A stretch of 64,000 nt of DNA, from positions 6,341,134 to 6,405,133 of the forward strand of contig OY986965.1 of the NCBI GenBank assembly GCA_963920575.1. The letters are read 5' to 3'. This document shows positions 57,777 to 64,000 of this stretch, piece after piece. Each line of letters begins with the position of its first letter. Position 1 is the stretch's first letter. The notes beneath the pieces were generated by a model. It searched no databases. It saw only the letters and a program-made list of their open reading frames with translations, and had not been told where the DNA came from. Origin of the DNA: Narthecium ossifragum (taxonomy: Eukaryota > Streptophyta > Magnoliopsida > Dioscoreales > Nartheciaceae). The position numbers were made by a program, and so were the translations under genes.

Positions 57777-59480
57777 TATTTCCGCTAATGCCTTCAAAAT
57801 TTTACTTCCTCTGTATCATCTGTATGACTGTATGTATTTCTCTTTCCGTGTAGTCTACTTCATTAAACTAGTCTTAATTAAAATCTAACCTAAGGAAAAA
57901 ATCTAGAAATATCTTTTAAACGGTTCAATCTTAAGCTAATATAAAATAGGAGAAAAGACAGAAAAGGACATATATGGCTTCTGGTGCAAGTTACAAGTTC
58001 GAACTGAATTCAGTATTTCAACCCAATCTATGCCAATTTATGAAAGAAATTTATGTTGGCCATCAGTAACATATCGTATGTGATGGACACGAGCACGGCT
58101 TATGATTCAAAACGAGTCCGTTAACAGCGTAATTGCACCCGTGAGCCTGGGAAATAGGCTCAACCAAGATTAAGAACAACAATCACCTCCTGTTGTGGTA
58201 TTGTATAGCAGTGACGTCTAAATGATGAATCTTTATCAAGCATGACATGGAATCTTTCAAGAAGTAGCTACAAGAATAAGTGTAATTTTATGCCTCAACG
58301 GCGACATGTCAAACAACTAGAAGAGTAAGCACAAGCACTAAAATAATTTCCCACGAATGTAGTTTGAACCCAATGAGATTGCATGATTCATGGCAAAATG
58401 TTCATGTCACAAGCCTTCGCATAAACACTAGAAGGCTACAATGCAAGATGAGCAAAGTATCAAATCCATAACCCATTCTGGAGCCTCTGCAAGAGTACTT
58501 ATCACACAGAAACTTCATGGTTCCGAAAAATGTTGGCATTACAAAATTAATGAAGGGCCTGCATATAACGGGCCTAAAAAGACATAACTGCAGTTATGAA
58601 TTAACTTTACATAAGAATGAATGATGGTCAACATAACTTTCCAAACAATGGACTCTGCATGAACTTGGCAAGAAACTGCCCAGGAAGTAGAATCTGTGAC
58701 ATATGCTTAGAATCCTTATAATGAAAACTATGTCAAAAAATCTTTACATCTTGCAAGACTGAAAGGATTACACCATACACGGCCAGTCTGATATTGATTC
58801 TGAAGTTTAGTAGCAAACTTAATAATTCAAGACATCGCATTTCCAAGATTTCGTCATGTTAACCACTGCACAGACAAGCAGTTGACTCGAATACAAAATC
58901 AGCCTCTCTTTAGGATTGCACTGTGATGTATATTATAGGTTCAGGCCAACTGCTTCCCTTCTCTGGTTGGTAGCGGACTCTTATCCAGGTATACTTTATG
59001 TTCTAAAGGAACACAACAGTGAATAATGATAGAGGATTGCTCCAATTAGTAGAATATAAGCATGTGGTGACCTATTCCTCTTCCCCTGGTGTTTCTTTTA
59101 CTTTGTCAAATAGCGTCTAAATCATGTCAATATGGTGCTAGACCTTCCTGGACTCGGGCCATCTGCAATCTATCTTCTGTTTTACATCGTATAATCCATT
59201 CTCGAGATGCATCTAATCTTTGCTTCTTCACAGAGATCAACATGCAAATGGCATGAGCTCTGTAACTCCAACAGAAGCTGAGCCTTCAAATTAAGCATCA
59301 ATGACGGCAACTACAAGAATCAAGGAAAACCCACATCAACTGCACTTCATAAGAGACAGTTGCAGGAGAAGTTTACCTTAGTGATCGGGTTATATTACTA
59401 AGTATGAAGATATTGATATCAGCTTCTGAGGGAGGATGTTGGATGCTCGAATTATATTAGCAAGTATGAAGATATTGCTG
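57777..59480. other. Intergenic, no gene seen
   Basis: AT-rich. Contains a short direct repeat (TTATATTACTAAGTATGAAGATATTG near 59390 and ATTATATTAGCAAGTATGAAGA near 59452, overlapping TATCAGCTTCTGAG and GTCAGCTTCTGAG). This includes the M41-like stop-codon region, so part of that gene's 3' end was duplicated locally. Confidence 0.5.
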
Positions 59481-62400
59481 TCAGCTTCTGAGTGGCATTG
59501 CTTCCTCAATCCTCTTGATAACAATACTAAGGCTATGGCCTCTCTCCAGGGCTTTGACAGCAGCTCGGTGTGCTTTCTTATGCAATTTCAAAAGATTGTA
59601 TGACTGCATGACAGACCATCGAGCTTGATTTGACATCTGAAAATGAAGCAAGAGGATTGGAGTCAGAAAATGATAAAGTTCACCAACACATTGAGCAGGA
59701 AATGGACACCGACCTCTGCAATTGTCAATGGAGGCTGTAGGAGAACACATACACTCCTGAATAAATTTTCATCGCTTTCTCCACCTTCCGCCTCTCCATA
59801 AACAAGAGCTTCAGCAGCAATTCCAGCAAAAAGTACCATGCAGTATCTGAACAAAAACAGCACCCATTAATAGCAGAATGTTCCCATAAACGAAGTCTAC
59901 AAAGAAGGTATTTGCTTTCGGATACAAGCGTTTAGTTGTTACCTAGGACTACCAAGATTAAGGCAAAAAGAAAGAGGAAAACTTGTGATCTGGGCAAGGA
60001 TTGTAGCTAATATGATTGTGGTAGCTGCAAGATCTACCTGTCAAAAGAAGTGCCGCTAAGTCGGCCTTCTGCAAGCTCACTTTCTAACTTCGCATCCCAA
60101 AATTGAGTTCCTGCCTACACAAAATGAACGATGTTAAATGTACAATGTTTTAGTCAAGATTTTGCAGGGCAATCTACAACTACATGTTGAACCACTCAAG
60201 CTTAAATGCATTAGCAACTTCTTATAATTGGCTTTTCTCCTACAAATAAGTGCTCAACCAGAATAAAAGGAGAAATTTCGCACAGGAAAAGGATAAACAC
60301 TCTAAATGGCTCATTAAATTAACCAAACACACTGGAATTAACGTGTACATATCACAGCATGTATGCTTTACAAGTTCATCTGCATGACAAAGCCACTGAT
60401 GAAGAATCCTTTAGCAGCTTGATCGGGTCAATGTTTTTTCCTTACAATCGTGGGAGTTGCGCTAGTAAGCAATTTTTCTGAACCAATATAGCATGCTTAA
60501 TAGTTTCATTGGTGTGAAATATTCCAATGACCAGCACTGAAGAAGTCTATAAAATGCGGATAAGCTTGCAGCTTAATTTAAGGTCATCATAAGAGAGATA
60601 ATTGTTAATAAGCTACTAAGAGGAAGCCCACGCATGAAGGCTGAAACATCACATGAAATTTGAGAATAACCTCTATGATTATGTAGAAGGAACCTTATTG
60701 TGATATCATAAATGTCATCTGCAAGGTTCTCAACATATAGGACCACTTTCCAATCGAGACAGGAATAAGTTTGTAAAGAACCACCAATTTATGAGGCAGG
60801 GAAAGTAGGAAAATTTCAGAGGATTAAAGACAAGATAGATATGATTGTGGAACTTTTCCAATGAATGATAGTTTTCCGCTTTCTCTCTTCCACGCCTAGA
60901 ATATCTGAAATGCTATTGCCAATTGCAAAAGCTAACTACTATTGTAGACCTTACAAATCCCATGCTAAATTCTTCTCTTTGCCAAGCCTGAGACAAAAAT
61001 GTTCAACCAAACATATAGATCGACAGCTTGTAAAATATTTAATTTGCAGCAGCATAATACAAATACTTTATCATGAATTGCTTATCAATGCCCATGCTAA
61101 TGAAAACACACATAATCGATTGGTTTTTTTATGCCTTCACATCTTAAACAACTAGAAAACATGGAATATCCGCTCTTCACCTAGAAATATGAAATGTAGC
61201 CTAAAGTGTACTTGTCAAATGTTTTGGTTGCCAATTCGAAGTCTGGTTGCTAAGGTTTCTTACGGACATCCATGTCCCATATAAAGCTACAATGGTGGTC
61301 CAATGAGTTCCAGATAAGTCCTAATGGAAAAAATCAAAATTAAGTTAAGACTCGCATTATAAGCTCAATAATCAAAGGCGAAATAATTGAACTGATTATA
61401 AATCATCAGAAAAATTGATTGAGATTTCTTCACGATGTCAGTCATCGTGACCTGTATAGGTTTTGTGAAGAGATCTCTTCAAGGCCTATATACCAGGAAA
61501 TGCAACACATAAACATGTTATTATTTTGCGGAAGTCCAATATGTTCCTTGCAAATTTCTAGACATGCCTCCTTGACTTTCTCAAGATAAGATAAGGAAAA
61601 TGCATGTCCTTATCATGTAAGCTATCCAAAGAAATCTTAAAAGTCACATGCATAAAGTGTTTCCATTTTTATCTTTAGGTTACATGGAGAATCCTTTTTG
61701 TGGACTGATACAAAGTCTTAAACATGTAAAAGAATATTTATGCACCACACCTACAACAATATCTAAAATGGTTGCAATGAAGTTAATAAGCACGATAGAT
61801 CAAGAGCATTCTCTGGTCATCATATCTAAAGACATTACTAAAGAGGATTTATATAAATCAATAGAGTAAGCTGATTAAGGAAAAACATGGAACTTGAATC
61901 CAGTAATAAGGTTAGTAATACATTGAAGTACAAATGTATTATACACTTAAGTTACAGTTTCTTGAGCTACTCATAGTCCCTAGCAAGGAAAGTAATGGTT
62001 GGTCGTAAAATGATTACATAAATGTGTTTACCTGCCCCTGAGTGTCCATCTGCATTGCTACAATTGGGTCCAAAATAACCCCTCGGACTGGACAGCCCAT
62101 GAGATATGCTGCAGATTTATGTGCACAAGAACAAAAATCAATGCTCAGAGTGGTGGCAGACCTTTTATGCACATGATGGCATGGTGATTGTCTACATAGT
62201 TCAAGCAAATCCTAGAAAACTTGAATTCACATTGCAGCACAAAAAAAAAGTTTCAACAGGATCAAACAGCAATAACACTAGTGAGAGAAATACCAGTAAG
62301 AAGATGTCCAGCTTCATGAACAAGAACTCGGCGTCTATATGGTGGCCACAAACATAAAATCTGAGCAAGACTGCTACCTCCAAGAAAAATTGCATCCACA

Positions 62401-63416
62401 ATTGCTAATCCCAGTATAGCTGCTAAGTTAGGTCGGATGTCTATTCCTTGAGAAACCAAGAAAGATACACCACCAAGGAATGCAATCAATGTTATTCTGG
62501 AGCTTCCAGCAAGGCCCCATTTCTTCGGAGCAAGTTTAGAAGCTGGGAGAAAAAGCAAACTCGTTCAACTTCCAGTGATATAAGCATAATACTATAAGTA
62601 ACACCAAGCCCAGATAATCATGCAATTGATAACAAGGAAGAATCAGTAGTTCTTACTGAAAACTATGGAAAAAGCAAATGATCTAGACAAGATAAAAAGA
62701 GAGACCAAGAATTAGGAAAAGCAACGCTAAGGAAGTTTACCTTCCAAACCAGTTAATTCCTTCAAAACAGTTGGGGTCACATTCCTTGGGCCCTCTAGAA
62801 CTGCAATGCCCAAAATAAAAAAGATAACTGCTATCAGTAAACAATTGAATTGAGTTTAAGATGAGTTCGGATTAAAGGGAAGTCATTTTTCCGAAAAAGG
62901 GCAAGAAACCCCTGTCCTGGAGGGGAAAGATAGCTTATAATTATAATTGCTTTAGAATTGCGTACCTATGTTCTTGCATTTGCCGAAAGAGGGCAAGAAA
63001 CCCCGGTCCTGGAGAAACGCGTAGGCGCTAGCCACAAGCCTCATGTCATCGGCATTCAAGCATGTATCGAGAACCTCCCAATCTCTCTCCGTCCTTGACG
63101 CACCCGGCAAATACCCAACCGAGGGAACCGACGAGGGCGAAGAACTCGGAAATGAAGGAGAAGAAGACGAAGGTGACTGTATCTCAACGCTCTCGAGGTT
63201 TTTCAAGAACCGGAGGGCCCTCGCGAGGTCCTTCTCCCGCACGGCGTCCTCGTACTCGCGCCATTCTCGAAGGGCTTGGACGGGTACCAAGGGTCGGCTT
63301 CTCTGGATGCGAAGCTTCGGAGCCGGGGATGAGATGAAAAGCGGAGATTTGGGGGATTTAACGGCGGAGTAGGGAAAGGTCAAGGGAACGAGCCATGGAA
63401 TGCAAGACGAAGCCAT
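59481..63416 (-). CDS. Chloroplast M41-like metalloprotease without an AAA domain (7 exons), At5g27290/VIR3-related
   Basis: Exons 62966-63416, 62741-62800, 62294-62542, 62032-62108, 60038-60114, 59714-59846 and 59481-59636 join in phase to about 400 residues. The N-terminus MASSCIPWLVPLTFPYSAVK is transit-peptide-like. Two membrane-type segments (ITLIAFLGGVSFLVSQGI; LAAILGLAIVDAIFLGGSSL) precede the zinc site VLVHEAGHLLTAYLMGCPV (HEAGH near residue 245). MVLFAGIAAEALVYGEAEGG with ESDEN supplies the FtsH-like third-ligand region. The AAA ATPase module of FtsH is absent, as in this plant family. Some members are needed for chloroplast development. An in-frame ATG at 63479 lies within transposon sequence and is not used here. 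Confidence 0.88.
62890..62923 (-). repeat. Intronic echo of the exon 1 end
   Basis: The plus-strand sequence AGGGCAAGAAACCCCTGTCC here nearly repeats AGGGCAAGAAACCCCGGTCC of exon 1 at 62990-63009. It lies about 90 bp into intron 1 and is the trace of a small tandem duplication across the splice donor. Confidence 0.75.
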
Positions 63417-63449
63417 GGGAACGATGGAGCTTAATCCGGGGCGGCTATA

Positions 63450-63545
63450 AAATCCACGGACTTTTGCATTCCGGTCCATATACTTCTCTAAAAATGTATT
63501 TTGATACCACGGGCTTGGAATTTATGATTTGATACCATCATCAAC
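63450..63545. mobile_element. MULE terminus of the same family as the Pack-MULE
   Basis: From CGGACTTTTGCATTCCGG on, the sequence follows the left end of the element at 23621 (CTAAAAATG.A.TTTGATACCA, GGCTTGGAATTTATGATTTG, ATACCATCA). The terminus lies only about 35-40 bp upstream of the M41-like start codon. The other end is outside the window or lost. Confidence 0.7.
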
Positions 63546-63594
63546 CTTATAAGAGCAAAAACGATTATAATAATATTTTATTGGCTATGTTTTA

Positions 63595-63690
63595 TGGTGG
63601 CAGTGAACAAAAAGCTATGACCAACCTTCGAACCCTGGACCACCTACAGGTCAACACAGCCGTCTAACCAGACCAACTACAGGGAGTTTG
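63595..63690 (-). mobile_element. Candidate tRNA-derived SINE
   Basis: On the minus strand, TGTAGTTGGTCTGGTTAGAC (A-box-like) is followed about 45 bp later by CAGGGTTCGAAGGTTGG (B-box-like), spacing and wording like the SINE at 15355. The tail runs into AT-rich sequence, and no target duplication could be set. Confidence 0.45.
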
Positions 63691-63879
63691 TTGAAATTTC
63701 ATATTAACAATAACTAAAAACTGTGCCAGGGGTACAGGTGAGTACTAGTCTACCTTATAAGATCAAATAGTAGTTACTTTTATGATTCATCATCTGAGTC
63801 ATAAACTTATACACACATGACATACACGTGGTATAAAATTATAATTAAATAAACAAAACAAAGGATAATGGCTGATGTG

Positions 63880-64000
63880 GCGTAAGTTATAATAGAGATA
63901 GTGGGGGTGGGCAGTTAGCCGTGCCAGGTGGCACGGGCCCACCACCTAGTCTATCTATATAAGACACGGTTTTACTTACATCGGATGGCCTACAAGAGTT
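63880..64000 (+). mobile_element. Candidate Helitron 3' end followed by a Helitron-like start
   Basis: The stem CCGTGCC-AGGT-GGCACGG (63919-63936) precedes CTAG (63946-63949) and T. The sequence TCTATCTATATAAGACACGG follows immediately, resembling a Helitron 5' start. The same hairpin wording, decayed, occurs at 18020-18047. Confidence 0.5.

Noticed and set aside
60865..61155. 96-codon plus-strand frame
   Set aside because: It sits inside intron 4 of the M41-like gene on the other strand and resembles no known family.

Overview
The window is nuclear DNA of a flowering plant. The evidence is spliced genes with GT-AG introns, nuclear-encoded mitochondrial and chloroplast proteins, P-class PPR genes, FAR1/MULE transposases, Pack-MULE-like elements, tRNA-derived SINEs and Helitron-like ends. 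The GC-rich 5' half and lower-GC 3' half of the intronless PPR gene suggest a monocot, possibly a non-grass one; the species is inference only. One 200-N assembly gap lies at 36391-36590.

Genes that look intact: (1) a spliced PPR gene like Arabidopsis At2g35130 (8400-14154, +); (2) two nepenthesin-like aspartyl protease paralogues (18832-20199 and 42079-43452, both -), each lacking the second catalytic Asp; (3) an intronless PPR gene like At1g02060 (26742-28844, +); (4) glycine cleavage H protein, four exons (48158-51922, +); (5) an SCI1-like (style cell-cycle inhibitor 1) gene, four exons (53564-56581, -); (6) a chloroplast M41-like HEAGH metalloprotease lacking an AAA domain, seven exons (59481-63416, -). 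A 5'-truncated serine palmitoyltransferase LCB1 pseudogene lies at 31947-33733.

The organising event between 18 and 48 kb is a dispersed segmental duplication. A block holding the aspartyl protease (-) head-to-head with the 5' end of the H-protein gene (+) is present as copy A (about 18.5-23.1 kb; its H-protein exon 1 has lost its ATG) and copy C (about 41.77-48.3 kb, leading into the working H-protein gene). A remnant, copy B, holds only the protease 3' flank and last codons and is split by a Pack-MULE (23621-26029). Because one copy serves as the empty site for the other, several insertions can be placed almost to the base: a solo LTR, a MULE with a 9-bp target duplication, and a Harbinger-like MITE.

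The rest is mostly mobile DNA: a TRIM-like LTR element with perfect 5-bp target duplications (30002-31690), a 5-kb MULE with long terminal inverted repeats and a broken FAR1-type transposase (36688-41763), a hAT transposase relic, LINE fragments, a SINE with an 18-bp target duplication, and candidate Helitron ends. Left of the gap is a tandem array of about seven units (about 95 bp each) that each carry a near-palindrome. No bacterial-type operon, CRISPR array, rRNA or tRNA gene was seen.
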